A stretch of DNA of 64,000 nt. It comes from Anaerolineae bacterium (GTDB lineage: Bacteria > Chloroflexota > Anaerolineae > UBA4142 > SHND01). Both the position numbers and the translations under genes were made by a program. How positions within the stretch are numbered: the first letter of the stretch is position 1; each line of letters begins with the position of its first letter. Shown here piece by piece: positions 42,666 to 50,660 of the stretch. The stretch is taken from positions 41,668 through 105,667 of the forward strand of contig JAJTXZ010000005.1 of the NCBI GenBank assembly GCA_021463195.1, written 5' to 3'. The notes beneath the pieces were generated by a model. It saw only the letters and a program-made list of their open reading frames with translations, ran no database searches and was not told where the DNA came from.

Positions 42666-43613
42666 CGACAACGGGAATGGCAGTTCAACAATGCGCGCGT
42701 CTGCGCCGTTCAATTTCACCCGCGCGCCAATCTCCACTGCGCGCTTTATGTAGCCGAGCGCGATATTGCCGAACAGTGGCGAATGGGCGGCTGATGTAAT
42801 CGCGCCGACATTGACACCTTCAAATTGAATTGGTTCGCCGCGCTCGGGCAGAAAATCATTTTCAATCCGCAGCCCGCGCAAATGCCGATTCACATGCCCG
42901 CGATGCACGATGCGCGCGACCACTTCTTGTCCGACGTAACATCCTTGATCAACGCGAATCCGCATCACATCGGGAATTTCGAGCGCAAGCGTCGTCGCGT
43001 CAAAATCAACACCCCAACGCGGCAAGCCCGCTTCGATACGCAACGTTTCCAACAATTCGTCCGAGCTCACAGGCAAAGCTTGCAATTTCGCGCGCAAACT
43101 ATCCGCGCCGGCGTTCGGAATCATCACATCATACGACGGCACGCGCGCGCGCGCGGAACGAAAAATACGCGCGGCGATTTCATTCTGATTGCCCCAAACC
43201 CAATCATATAAATTTTCCGGCGCGCGCGTGCCGAATAATTGTTCCACCGCCGCCGCCGCGTGATCGCCAATTAAAACAAAACGCGTCCAACTATCGGTCA
43301 CATCGGCGCGCGTCACCTGTTCGCGGAGAATGTAACGACGAAACGCGCGGGCTAGAGTTTCGCGCGCCGCCAAATCAACAAACACGCCAAAAGTTTCATG
43401 GTCGCGTAAAATGACAAACGCGGCGGTGAAATGTCCTTTCGCGTCCAACAGCGCGCTGTACACGCCTTGCCCATGCCGCAAATGTTCCACATCGGCGGTG
43501 ACAATTTTATGCAGCCACTTTTGCGCGTCGGCGCCTTGAAGGCGCAAAATGCCGATTGGCAATTCCGCCCATCCGACGCGCTGCGTGACCATCGCGTAAA
43601 GATTCGTTAGCAT
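42663..43613 (-). CDS. ygfZ: YgfZ/GcvT-like folate-dependent Fe-S maintenance protein
   Basis: 316 residues from ATG 43613. The GcvT-type fold is indicated by LPIGILRLQGADAQKWLHKIVT and GVYSALLDAKGHFTAAFVI. The YgfZ hallmark motif K-GCYxGQE appears as QGCYVGQEVVAR, with Gln in place of Lys. YgfZ uses tetrahydrofolate and helps maintain certain Fe-S enzymes such as MiaB. The conserved Cys is retained. Confidence 0.88.
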   Translation of the reverse strand: MLTNLYAMVTQRVGWAELPIGILRLQGADAQKWLHKIVTADVEHLRHGQGVYSALLDAKGHFTAAFVILRDHETFGVFVDLAARETLARAFRRYILREQVTRADVTDSWTRFVLIGDHAAAAVEQLFGTRAPENLYDWVWGNQNEIAARIFRSARARVPSYDVMIPNAGADSLRAKLQALPVSSDELLETLRIEAGLPRWGVDFDATTLALEIPDVMRIRVDQGCYVGQEVVARIVHRGHVNRHLRGLRIENDFLPERGEPIQFEGVNVGAITSAAHSPLFGNIALGYIKRAVEIGARVKLNGADARIVELPFPLS

Positions 43614-43672
43614 GTTTACGGCGCCGCTTGACGCCAATTCCGCTGGAGCAAAAAAGCAAAGCCCGTCGCGCG

Positions 43673-44509
43673 CTAATTCAGCCGTTCCACCTGCGCGAGC
43701 GCGTTTGACAAGAGCGCGCGTATCTCCGTCGCGTCATGCGCGTCGGAATGCGCCAATAAATATTGTTCCAAGTAACTGACTGCCCGCCGATATTCGCCCA
43801 AGCGCAACGAGAGAATGCCCATATCGCGCAGTTCGCCGCTGGCGCGTGGATCGAGCAACAGCATTTTATCCACCGCCTGCTGGGCGCGCCGCGTTTGCGC
43901 GCGGCGAATAAAAATCATTTTTAGATTATTCAGCATCCGAAACAAAATATATTTATTGCTGACCGCGTTGAGCCAATCGGGTTCAAACGTCGCGTGCGGC
44001 AGCGCCGCTTGGCGCACGCGCGCGCTAATCGCCGCCAAATCCAAAATCGCGCCGCCGTCGAATGGGTCAAAAACAATTTCGTTCGCCGCATCCTGCCATT
44101 TGACGCAAAAATGGCCCGGCAAGCCGACGCCCACAATCGGCAGGTCCAAACGACGCGCTAACGCGAGCGTTAAAACGGATAACGAAATGGGGATGCCAAC
44201 GCGCCGCGCCAAGACATCGTTGAAATAACTATTGCGCGGATCATAGTAATCGTCGCGATTGCCCGCAAATGCGAGTTCGCCAAAGAGAAACGCGGTCAGC
44301 GCGGCAATCTGCGCGCGCGGCGTATGCGCGCGCTGCACGCGCGGCGCGGCCATTTCCGCCCAAGCATCCAACTGCGCGAGATGCGGCGCGATCTCCAAAT
44401 CAGGATACTCATCGGCGGCAAGAATCAACGCGCCTTCCGCGAGATTAATCGCCGCGTCGGGCTTTTCAATCACGCGTTCAAAATACAAACGCCAGGCATC
44501 GTAGGTCAT
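43673..44509 (-). CDS. SirB1-type transglutaminase-like protein with TPR tail
   Basis: 278 residues from ATG 44509. The N-terminal SirB1 domain shows INLAEGALILAADEYPDLE, YYDPRNSYFNDVLARRVGIPISLSVL, VGVGLPGHFCVKW and FDPFDGG, and the C-terminal 90 residues form TPR helices (QAVDKMLLLDPRASGELRDMGIL). The GHF region aligns with the His of the transglutaminase-like fold. Function is unknown in most bacteria. Likely cotranscribed with ygfZ. Confidence 0.87.
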   Translation of the reverse strand: MTYDAWRLYFERVIEKPDAAINLAEGALILAADEYPDLEIAPHLAQLDAWAEMAAPRVQRAHTPRAQIAALTAFLFGELAFAGNRDDYYDPRNSYFNDVLARRVGIPISLSVLTLALARRLDLPIVGVGLPGHFCVKWQDAANEIVFDPFDGGAILDLAAISARVRQAALPHATFEPDWLNAVSNKYILFRMLNNLKMIFIRRAQTRRAQQAVDKMLLLDPRASGELRDMGILSLRLGEYRRAVSYLEQYLLAHSDAHDATEIRALLSNALAQVERLN

Positions 44510-44589
44510 GGCAAACGAACTCAAGCAAACAGGGAAACAAATATACCGGGAGCCCCTGTTTACTTGTTTCCCTGCCGCTGGTTTTAAAC

Positions 44590-44660
44590 GCCCCCGACAC
44601 GACTCGAACGTGCGCGCACGGCTCCGGAGGCCGCTGCTCTATCCACTGAGCTACGGGGGC
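44590..44660 (-). tRNA. tRNA-Arg (anticodon CCG)
   Basis: The minus strand folds as a cloverleaf: acceptor GCCCCCG with CGGGGGC, D-arm GCTC-AGTGGATA-GAGC, anticodon stem GCGGC with loop CTCCGGA (anticodon CCG), and T-arm with TTCGAGT. CCA is not encoded. Confidence 0.95.
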
Positions 44661-44711
44661 AACTTGGCGTAGTGTAATGCAAAAATTTGATTGGTCAAAT
44701 AGACTTGTTTT

Positions 44712-46595
44712 TTACGGTTTGTCGCGACGCAACAAAAATGGCAAAACGATACGGTGCGGCGCAAAGGTCGTCGTGCGCCAATCGGCGTTAAACACATTCG
44801 CCCAATAATTATACGCGTCGAGCGATTCCACTTGCGTCGCCAATTCGCGATTCAATTTGTTTGATGTTTCAGAACCGTTGATGCTGCCAAGATGAACAAA
44901 ACCCATCGCGCCTTTTTGCAGCAGAACCATTTTCATGTGAATGCCCTGCCCCGTCGGATTGCCTAGACGGCATTGAATATCGTATTGCGCGGATAACGCG
45001 TTGACGTACGCGCAGGTCGCCCAGTTGCTGCGTGGACCGCTAAAGATATCGTAGAACGAATCGAGCAAGATACGCACGCGCGCGCCGCGCCGCGCCGCGT
45101 CAAGGTACGCTTCCAAACGCAAATTCGGGTCGGCGGACGGATTACTGCTGCCCGCGCCCCAATACGTGTATTCGTACAATTGCTCGACCAACAAGGTATC
45201 GCCCGCGTCCGCTTGCGCGACCATGCCCAACAACGCGTCCATCGAACGCAAGCAATTATCGGGACACTGGACGAGTTCAATTGGATACGCGCCGTTCAAC
45301 GTCAGCGGCGCGACGAATTGCGCGTTGTACCCTTTGCCGCCATTCTCATAATTCGGCGTAAAATCGTACGGTGGAAAATCATCCGCGTAGGCGCCCCAGC
45401 GTCGCACATCCAAATGACGGGTCGGATCAAAATCGCGCTCTAGAATTTCTTGCGCGGCATTGACGATCGCGGGATTATCCGTAATCAAATAACCGCCGCG
45501 CGTGCCGAGCGTGCCGTCGCCCTTGTCGTCGGAGGGCATCGCATCGTCGCCAAAATTTTCCGAGCCGATCAGCGCGCGCGTCCCGTCAATCACGAGCCAT
45601 TTACCGTGCTGATTATCATAGCGTTTATGGACATTGGCTTGCGGTTTGCTCGCGAAAATCCAACACTGCCCGCCATGCGTCTCAATTTGCGCGCATGCCC
45701 ATTTGCCCTGCGCGTCCAACGCGCCGCCATCGAGCATGACGGTAAATTGCGCGCCCGCGTCAAGCGTCTCGGTAATCGCGTCAACGAGTCGCGCATTGTT
45801 GAGCGAATAGATTTCCATCGAAATCGTCGCGGTGGCGCCAATGATTTCGTCGCGCAAACATTGATACAAGTTATCCGGCGCGACACAATATTTTATCGTC
45901 GCGGGCGCGCTGGCTTTGGCGGTTTGAAAAAATTCGTCGCGGTCCCAGCCGGGATATTCCACCTGTTTGCCCAAAAAATTATCGGCGGTGTCTTGCGCCC
46001 AATCGGCGCGCGTGTCAGTATCAGGAACGGGCAGCCCGTTCGATTCTTGACGTTTGCGAAATAAAATTTGGCCCTCTTTACTCGCGCTGCCAAAGACATA
46101 CGGCTGGACCGCCGCGCCATCCCAATCGGGCGCGCCCAATGACGCATCGCCGTACACCAGCGCGTCAATCACGGTCGCGGTGTTGTCATACACCCAAACT
46201 TGATCGCCCGCATCCGTCAACGACATGGCGCTGCCCGACATGTTCGGCACACTCGCGTTGGAATCCGCGCCGTATTCGTACGCGGGGAGAAAACCAAATT
46301 CGCCGAAAAACGCGGACGCGGTTTTCGCCGCCCAAATTTTTTGTCCCGCATTCAGCATCGCGCCATTGGGAAACGTGACAACGCCTTCGCCATCGCTCAA
46401 CTGCCAACCATCGAGCGTTAATGGCGCGGCGCCAATGTTTTGTAATTGCACCGCTTCGGAATTGTCGCCCGACATAAAGGGGTCAGCGTAAACACCGGTG
46501 ATAACCAGCGTGACTGAAGGCGCCGCGCGCGCAGGCGCGGCAAACAGCGCAAGCAAGAGCAAGCCAAGCGCAGACGACAGCGACATTCTAGGCAT
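44712..46595 (-). CDS. Secreted phospholipase-D-like protein with lamin-tail domain
   Basis: 627 residues from ATG 46595. A signal peptide (LGLLLLALFAAPARA) precedes a lamin-tail (LTD)-like beta-sandwich (about 30-160: NSEAVQLQNIGAAPLTLDGW, then SDGEGVVTFPNG). Two PLD domains follow, with HKD-type motifs HGKWLVIDGTRALIGSENF and HMKMVLLQKGAMGFVHLGS. PLD enzymes cleave or transfer phosphodiester bonds of lipids or nucleic acids. Secretion plus an LTD adhesion module suggests an extracellular role. A TACACT -10 box (46606-46611) lies 10 nt upstream of the ATG. Confidence 0.88.
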   Translation of the reverse strand: MPRMSLSSALGLLLLALFAAPARAAPSVTLVITGVYADPFMSGDNSEAVQLQNIGAAPLTLDGWQLSDGEGVVTFPNGAMLNAGQKIWAAKTASAFFGEFGFLPAYEYGADSNASVPNMSGSAMSLTDAGDQVWVYDNTATVIDALVYGDASLGAPDWDGAAVQPYVFGSASKEGQILFRKRQESNGLPVPDTDTRADWAQDTADNFLGKQVEYPGWDRDEFFQTAKASAPATIKYCVAPDNLYQCLRDEIIGATATISMEIYSLNNARLVDAITETLDAGAQFTVMLDGGALDAQGKWACAQIETHGGQCWIFASKPQANVHKRYDNQHGKWLVIDGTRALIGSENFGDDAMPSDDKGDGTLGTRGGYLITDNPAIVNAAQEILERDFDPTRHLDVRRWGAYADDFPPYDFTPNYENGGKGYNAQFVAPLTLNGAYPIELVQCPDNCLRSMDALLGMVAQADAGDTLLVEQLYEYTYWGAGSSNPSADPNLRLEAYLDAARRGARVRILLDSFYDIFSGPRSNWATCAYVNALSAQYDIQCRLGNPTGQGIHMKMVLLQKGAMGFVHLGSINGSETSNKLNRELATQVESLDAYNYWANVFNADWRTTTFAPHRIVLPFLLRRDKP

Positions 46596-46688
46596 TAGAA
46601 TTAGAGTGTAACACATTTGCGTTCAGAAAAACAGCATCCGCGCGTAGAAAGGGGTACGTCCAAATTTTGGAAATCACCTCAAGCGGTT

Positions 46689-46708
46689 AAACGTCCGCAG
46701 GGACGTTT
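46689..46708. repeat. Short hairpin upstream of the SET gene
   Basis: AAACGTCC-GCAG-GGACGTTT, without a T-run. It lies in the divergent spacer between the PLD and SET genes. Confidence 0.5.
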
Positions 46709-46817
46709 CGCGCACTTGTTGCGAGCGAATTCGATTCGCCCAAAATAAGGCGGCGCGGTTGACAAGGCGCGTTTTCTGATTAAGCTTGCGCCGCTAACTT
46801 GACGGAGCAAAGCTATT

Positions 46818-47336
46818 ATGTTGAATCAACCAACTTGTTATCTTTCGCCCAAAGCGACCGCGCGTTTGAAAACGCATCGCGAGTACGGAGTCTATGCGAT
46901 TGCGCCCATTCAAAAAGAGGAAATGCTCGCGATGTGGGGCGGCGAAGTGGTGACACAAGAAACTTTTGAAACGCTGCCCGAGCGGCTGCGCCGCTTGAGC
47001 ATCCAAATCGAAGAAAATTTATTTCTCGTCGCGCTCAACGAGGGACCGAGCGATTACGTGAATCATTCGTGCGAGCCGAACGGGGGCTTGAGCGGACAAA
47101 TCGAACTCGTTGCCTTGCGCGATATCGCGGCGGGCGAAGAAATTACGTTTGATTACGCGATGAGCGATGGCAGCGATTACGACGAATTTAAATGCGAATG
47201 CGGCGCGCCTGCTTGTCGCGGCACCGTGCGCGGAACAGATTGGCGCGATCCCGCGTTGTGGGAAAAATACGCGGGGCATTTTTCGCCCTATCTTCAACGA
47301 CGAATAGAGAAAATAAAGCGCGGCGAGACGGTGTAA
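46818..47336 (+). CDS. SET-domain protein methyltransferase
   Basis: 172 residues. It carries the SET pseudoknot motifs YVNHSCEPNGG and GEEITFDYAMSD, plus a post-SET cysteine cluster CECGAPACRG that would hold zinc near the active site. The N-terminal strand GVYAIAPIQKEEMLAMWGGEVV fits the SET start. Such lysine methyltransferases are common in eukaryotes and sporadic in bacteria; targets in bacteria are mostly unknown. Its stop overlaps the start of the EamA gene (TAATG). Confidence 0.92.
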   Translation: MLNQPTCYLSPKATARLKTHREYGVYAIAPIQKEEMLAMWGGEVVTQETFETLPERLRRLSIQIEENLFLVALNEGPSDYVNHSCEPNGGLSGQIELVALRDIAAGEEITFDYAMSDGSDYDEFKCECGAPACRGTVRGTDWRDPALWEKYAGHFSPYLQRRIEKIKRGETV

Positions 47337-48172
47337 TGGGCAGCGAATTCGCGTCCGTCGTGTTTGGTTTATCATCCGCGCTTGTCTGGGGCGCGGGTGA
47401 TTTTTTGGGCGGCTTGAGTTCGCGCCGTTCGTCAGTGTTGGGCGCGCTGCTGGTCAATGAAGTGACCGGACTGCTCATTTTGATTCTGTGCGCGTTATTG
47501 TTTCAGGAACCATTTCCTTCCAACGTCCAAATCGGTTGGAGCATGGCAGCAGGGATTGTCGGCACGCTCGGTCTCGGCGCGTTGTATTTGGGTTTGGCAA
47601 CCGCGCGCGCCACCATTGTTGCGCCGGTGTCTGCCGTCATTGGCGCGCTGCTGCCCGCCGTTTATGGCGCGCTCACGATCGGCTTGCCCGACTCGACCAA
47701 ACAAGTCGGCTTTGGCATTGCTATCGCCGCGATTATTTTGATCAGTTATTCTAATCAAGGCATCGGCGAAATGCGCGCGTTGGGGTTGGCGATTTTAGCA
47801 GGCATCGGTTTTGGCTTGTTTTTTATTTTCATTCATCAGGGCAGCAATGGCGGAACCTTTTTCCCGTTGGTGTTTTCACGCGGTATCGCCACACCCATCG
47901 TTTTGGCGCTTTTGCTCTGGCGGCGCGCGCCACTGCCGTCCAGGCAAGTCCTGCCGCTCGCGATGCTGTCAGGCATTTTCGACGCGGGCGGAAATATTTT
48001 CTTTTTGCTTTCGAGTACGTTCGGACGGCTCGATGTGGCGACGATTCTTTCGTCGTTGTATCCTGCGTCCACCGTAATTTTGTCGCGGATTTTTTTGCAT
48101 GAAAAAATATCGCGCCTCCAACAACTCGGCGTAGCGCTGGCGCTCGCGGCGATTGTGTTGATTGCGCTTTGA
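47336..48172 (+). CDS. EamA-family (DMT) transporter
   Basis: 278 residues with about ten helices in two repeats (FGLSSALVWGAGDFLGGLSS; LGLAILAGIGFGLFFIFIHQG). ATG 47336 overlaps the SET gene stop by one base, so translation is coupled. It closes with the typical EamA ending (SRIFLHEKISRLQQLGVALALAAIVL). Substrate is unknown; the link with the methyltransferase has no obvious explanation. Confidence 0.9.
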   Translation: MGSEFASVVFGLSSALVWGAGDFLGGLSSRRSSVLGALLVNEVTGLLILILCALLFQEPFPSNVQIGWSMAAGIVGTLGLGALYLGLATARATIVAPVSAVIGALLPAVYGALTIGLPDSTKQVGFGIAIAAIILISYSNQGIGEMRALGLAILAGIGFGLFFIFIHQGSNGGTFFPLVFSRGIATPIVLALLLWRRAPLPSRQVLPLAMLSGIFDAGGNIFFLLSSTFGRLDVATILSSLYPASTVILSRIFLHEKISRLQQLGVALALAAIVLIAL

Positions 48173-48179
48173 ATAAAAA

Positions 48180-48211
48180 AACTCGCTCGAAAAATTCGAG
48201 CGAGTTTTTTT
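48180..48211. terminator. Bidirectional rho-independent terminator
   Basis: ACTCGCTCGAA-AAA-TTCGAGCGAGT, with A-run on the left and T-run on the right, between the converging EamA and DEAD-box genes. Confidence 0.9.
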
Positions 48212-48218
48212 ATTTGCG

Positions 48219-49433
48219 CTAACGCGCTGCCATTGTCATTTTGCGCTGACGATTGGCTTGAATGTATTGTTGAATCGCGTCGGCGTTTGGTTGATTGAAC
48301 ATGGATGCGCTCGGCTCAATCCCGTCAATGCGACGACGCGGCAATTTTTGATTCAACACGCGTTCGATTTTTTTCACTTGCGGCTCATCGAGCGGCGTGA
48401 CGAGCGTGTACGCGCTGCCCACCGCTTGCGCGCGCCCCGTGCGTCCGATGCGATGCACGTAATCTTCGGCTTGCATCGGCACATCGTAATTGACGACGTG
48501 CGAAATGCCTTCGACATCAATTCCGCGCGCGGCAATGTCGGTGGCGACCAACACGCGCGCTTTGCCATTGCGAAACGCATTGAGCGCGGCGACACGCTGC
48601 CCTTGCGAACGGTTGCCGTGAATGACATCCGCGCGAATGTTCGCCTTTTTGAGATGTTTGACGATTTTGTCCGCGCGATGTTTGGTGCGCGCGAAAACGA
48701 GAACGCTTTCCATTTCCTTGTCCGCGAGCAATTTTTGCAGCGCTTCGGTTTTTTGATGCTCGCCAACGGTGAACAAGGTTTGTTCAATCGCTTGCGGCGT
48801 CACGGTGGTTTCAACCGCGATGCGCGCGGGTTTGAACGTCACTTCGGACGCGAGCGAAAGAATTTCCGCGACGAGCGTCGCCGAGAACAACATCGTTTGG
48901 CGTTCGCGCGGCAGTTCGCGCACGATGCGACGAATCGCGGGCAAAAAGCCAACGTCCAACATGCGGTCGGCTTCGTCCAAAACTAACACTTGCAAATCTT
49001 GAAACGTTACGTAGCCGCGCTGCATGTGGTCTTGCAAACGTCCGGGCGTGGCGATGATAATATCGGTTCGGCGTTTGAGCGCCTGTTCTTGATTCACCAT
49101 GCCGACGCCGCCATAAATCGCGGCGACGCGCAAATCAGTATGCTTGACCAATGCCTGCGCTTGTTCCGCGACTTGGAGCGCGAGTTCGCGCGTCGGCACA
49201 AGAATCAACACGCGCAAAGAATGTTGCGCGACATTTTGCTCAAGCAATTTTTGTATTGCAGGAATGAGGAACGCGGCGGTTTTGCCCGTGCCTGTTTCTG
49301 CGGAACCTAAAATATCTTGACCTGTCAGCGCAACGGGAATCGTCGCGGCTTGAATCGGCGTGGGTTCTTGAAAACCGAGCGCGGCGATGCTTTTGTGCAG
49401 GCGCGCGTCAAGACTGAAACTATTGAAATTCAT
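48219..49433 (-). CDS. DEAD-box ATP-dependent RNA helicase (RhlE-like)
   Basis: 404 residues. All helicase motifs are present: Q motif GFQEPTPIQ, I SAETGTGKT, Ia PTRELA, Ib TPGRL, II DEAD, III SAT, V ATDIAARGIDV, VI HRIGRTGR. The short C-terminal tail ends QANRQRKMTMAAR, suggesting the RhlE group. It unwinds RNA in ribosome assembly or mRNA decay. AGGAG lies just before the ATG. Confidence 0.94.
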   Translation of the reverse strand: MNFNSFSLDARLHKSIAALGFQEPTPIQAATIPVALTGQDILGSAETGTGKTAAFLIPAIQKLLEQNVAQHSLRVLILVPTRELALQVAEQAQALVKHTDLRVAAIYGGVGMVNQEQALKRRTDIIIATPGRLQDHMQRGYVTFQDLQVLVLDEADRMLDVGFLPAIRRIVRELPRERQTMLFSATLVAEILSLASEVTFKPARIAVETTVTPQAIEQTLFTVGEHQKTEALQKLLADKEMESVLVFARTKHRADKIVKHLKKANIRADVIHGNRSQGQRVAALNAFRNGKARVLVATDIAARGIDVEGISHVVNYDVPMQAEDYVHRIGRTGRAQAVGSAYTLVTPLDEPQVKKIERVLNQKLPRRRIDGIEPSASMFNQPNADAIQQYIQANRQRKMTMAAR

Positions 49434-49745
49434 AAACTCCTAGCAGTACGACGAATTTGTGCGATGCAGTTCATCGCCTTTGTCGTACATTTCGATGCGG
49501 TGAAAATTGCCGATGTGAACTACCGCGGGGACACAGACGGGTCAGGAGAAAAAGGTTGGAGCCATGACGGCTCACTCAAAGGCGAGGGAAATGACTCTCG
49601 TAGAATAAAAAACGCCGCTCGTGCATAGAACACGGCGACGTGACTCTACATGCAAACTTGTCTCTAACGCTTGTTAGTGTAGCACGAAGCGGTGATATTA
49701 CCTAATCGGGAATTGAGATTATTGAATGACGCCGGCGGATGTGTA
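49434..49745. other. Spacer between DEAD-box and MazEF genes, no gene seen
   Basis: It holds an imperfect palindrome with GTACGAC/GTCGTAC words (49446-49490), resembling a diverged GACAAATTT repeat or a structured helicase 5' leader. A CGCCG...CGGCG hairpin lies near 49611-49640. No coding frame is convincing. Confidence 0.4.
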
Positions 49746-49774
49746 TTGACATTGGTATAACAAATGATTATACT
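49746..49774 (+). promoter_or_regulatory. Consensus promoter with internal palindrome for the MazEF module
   Basis: TTGACA (49746-49751), 17 bp, TATACT (49769-49774). GTATAA-N7-TTATAC (49755-49773) sits in the spacer and overlaps the -10, a plausible autoregulatory operator; another AGTATAA occurs just before the antitoxin ATG. Confidence 0.7.
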
Positions 49775-49796
49775 TTGCACAATTAGGAGTATAAAC

Positions 49797-50054
49797 ATGG
49801 AAAATGTAAAAACCGCCATCTCGCTGCAAAAATCACTCTTTGACCAAGCGGAAGAGCTCGCGCGCGAGTTAAATGTGTCGCGCAGCCGCTTGTTTGTAAT
49901 GGCGCTCGAAAATTATCTTGACGAATATCAAAACAAACGCCTCTTTGACAAAATAAATCAGGCGATTCAGGACGCGCCACCCGACAGAGCCGAACGGAAA
50001 CGCGTTGGGCAAATGCGCCAACATCACAAACGAATGGTCAAAGGCACATGGTAG
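49797..50054 (+). CDS. Antitoxin, MazE-like ribbon-helix-helix
   Basis: 85 residues with AGGAG 8 nt before the ATG. The N-terminal beta strand and helices (VKTAISLQKSLFDQAEELAR, then NVSRSRLFVMALENYLDEY) are a typical RHH DNA-binding fold, followed by a charged flexible tail that would bind the toxin. It overlaps the toxin gene by 7 nt, the usual TA arrangement, and its promoter carries an operator-like palindrome. Confidence 0.9.
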   Translation: MENVKTAISLQKSLFDQAEELARELNVSRSRLFVMALENYLDEYQNKRLFDKINQAIQDAPPDRAERKRVGQMRQHHKRMVKGTW

Positions 50055-50407
50055 TCAATCAAGGCGATGTGTTCTGGGTAGATTTCGATGACCCGAACGG
50101 TTCTGAGCCCAGGCACACACACCCGAGCGTTGTCATACAGAACAACCTGTACAATCACAGCCAAATCAGTTCAGTGATTGTGTGCAGTCTTACCTCCAAT
50201 GTAAAGCGCGCCAAGGTGCCGGGAAATGTATTGCTAGAACAAGATGAGGCGAACCTGCCAAAACAAAGCGTCGTGCTGGTTTCACAAATTTACACCGTTG
50301 ATAAATTGCAATTGCGAGAATTCATTGGAACGCTATCCAAAAGACGCATGCGCCAGATTCTGGATGGAGTAAGGTTGATGACGGAGCCGCATGACGCGCC
50401 AAAGTAA
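50048..50407 (+). CDS. MazF/PemK-family mRNA interferase toxin
   Basis: 119 residues, normal for MazF. It has QGDVFWVDFDDPNGSEPRHT, PSVVIQNNLYN, SVIVCSLTSN and PGNVLLEQDEANLPKQSVVLVSQI. The Ser/Thr-rich strand SLTSN contains the catalytic Thr region, while the usual Arg in the first loop is in an EPRHTHP context. Expected to cleave single-stranded mRNA at short motifs. It is coupled to the antitoxin by a 7-nt overlap. Confidence 0.92.
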   Translation: MVVNQGDVFWVDFDDPNGSEPRHTHPSVVIQNNLYNHSQISSVIVCSLTSNVKRAKVPGNVLLEQDEANLPKQSVVLVSQIYTVDKLQLREFIGTLSKRRMRQILDGVRLMTEPHDAPK

Positions 50408-50580
50408 CATTCAATAGCGCGGGCTAAATGAAGATTTGGGCGCAAATGGTTTGTTGTTGGGGAAAAAATCGAATGAGAGTCTGGCGTCGTTGGAACGATG
50501 GTTGAGAAAACGCGGACAACGGATTTGAGAGGCGACGGCATTTTTTTCAGTCGCTTTTCTATTCCTCTTTTCACCTATGC

Positions 50581-50586
50581 TATAAT
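50581..50586 (+). promoter_or_regulatory. -10 box upstream of the EF-G-like gene
   Basis: TATAAT at 50581-50586 with no good -35. The leader to ATG 50661 contains AAGGAG at 50638-50643, unusually far (17 nt) from the start. Confidence 0.45.
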
Positions 50587-50660
50587 TCTCATCCATTCAC
50601 CTAACGCTTTTCGTGTGGAACAAAAATCTGTAAAACGAAGGAGTTTTAAGCGATACGCCT

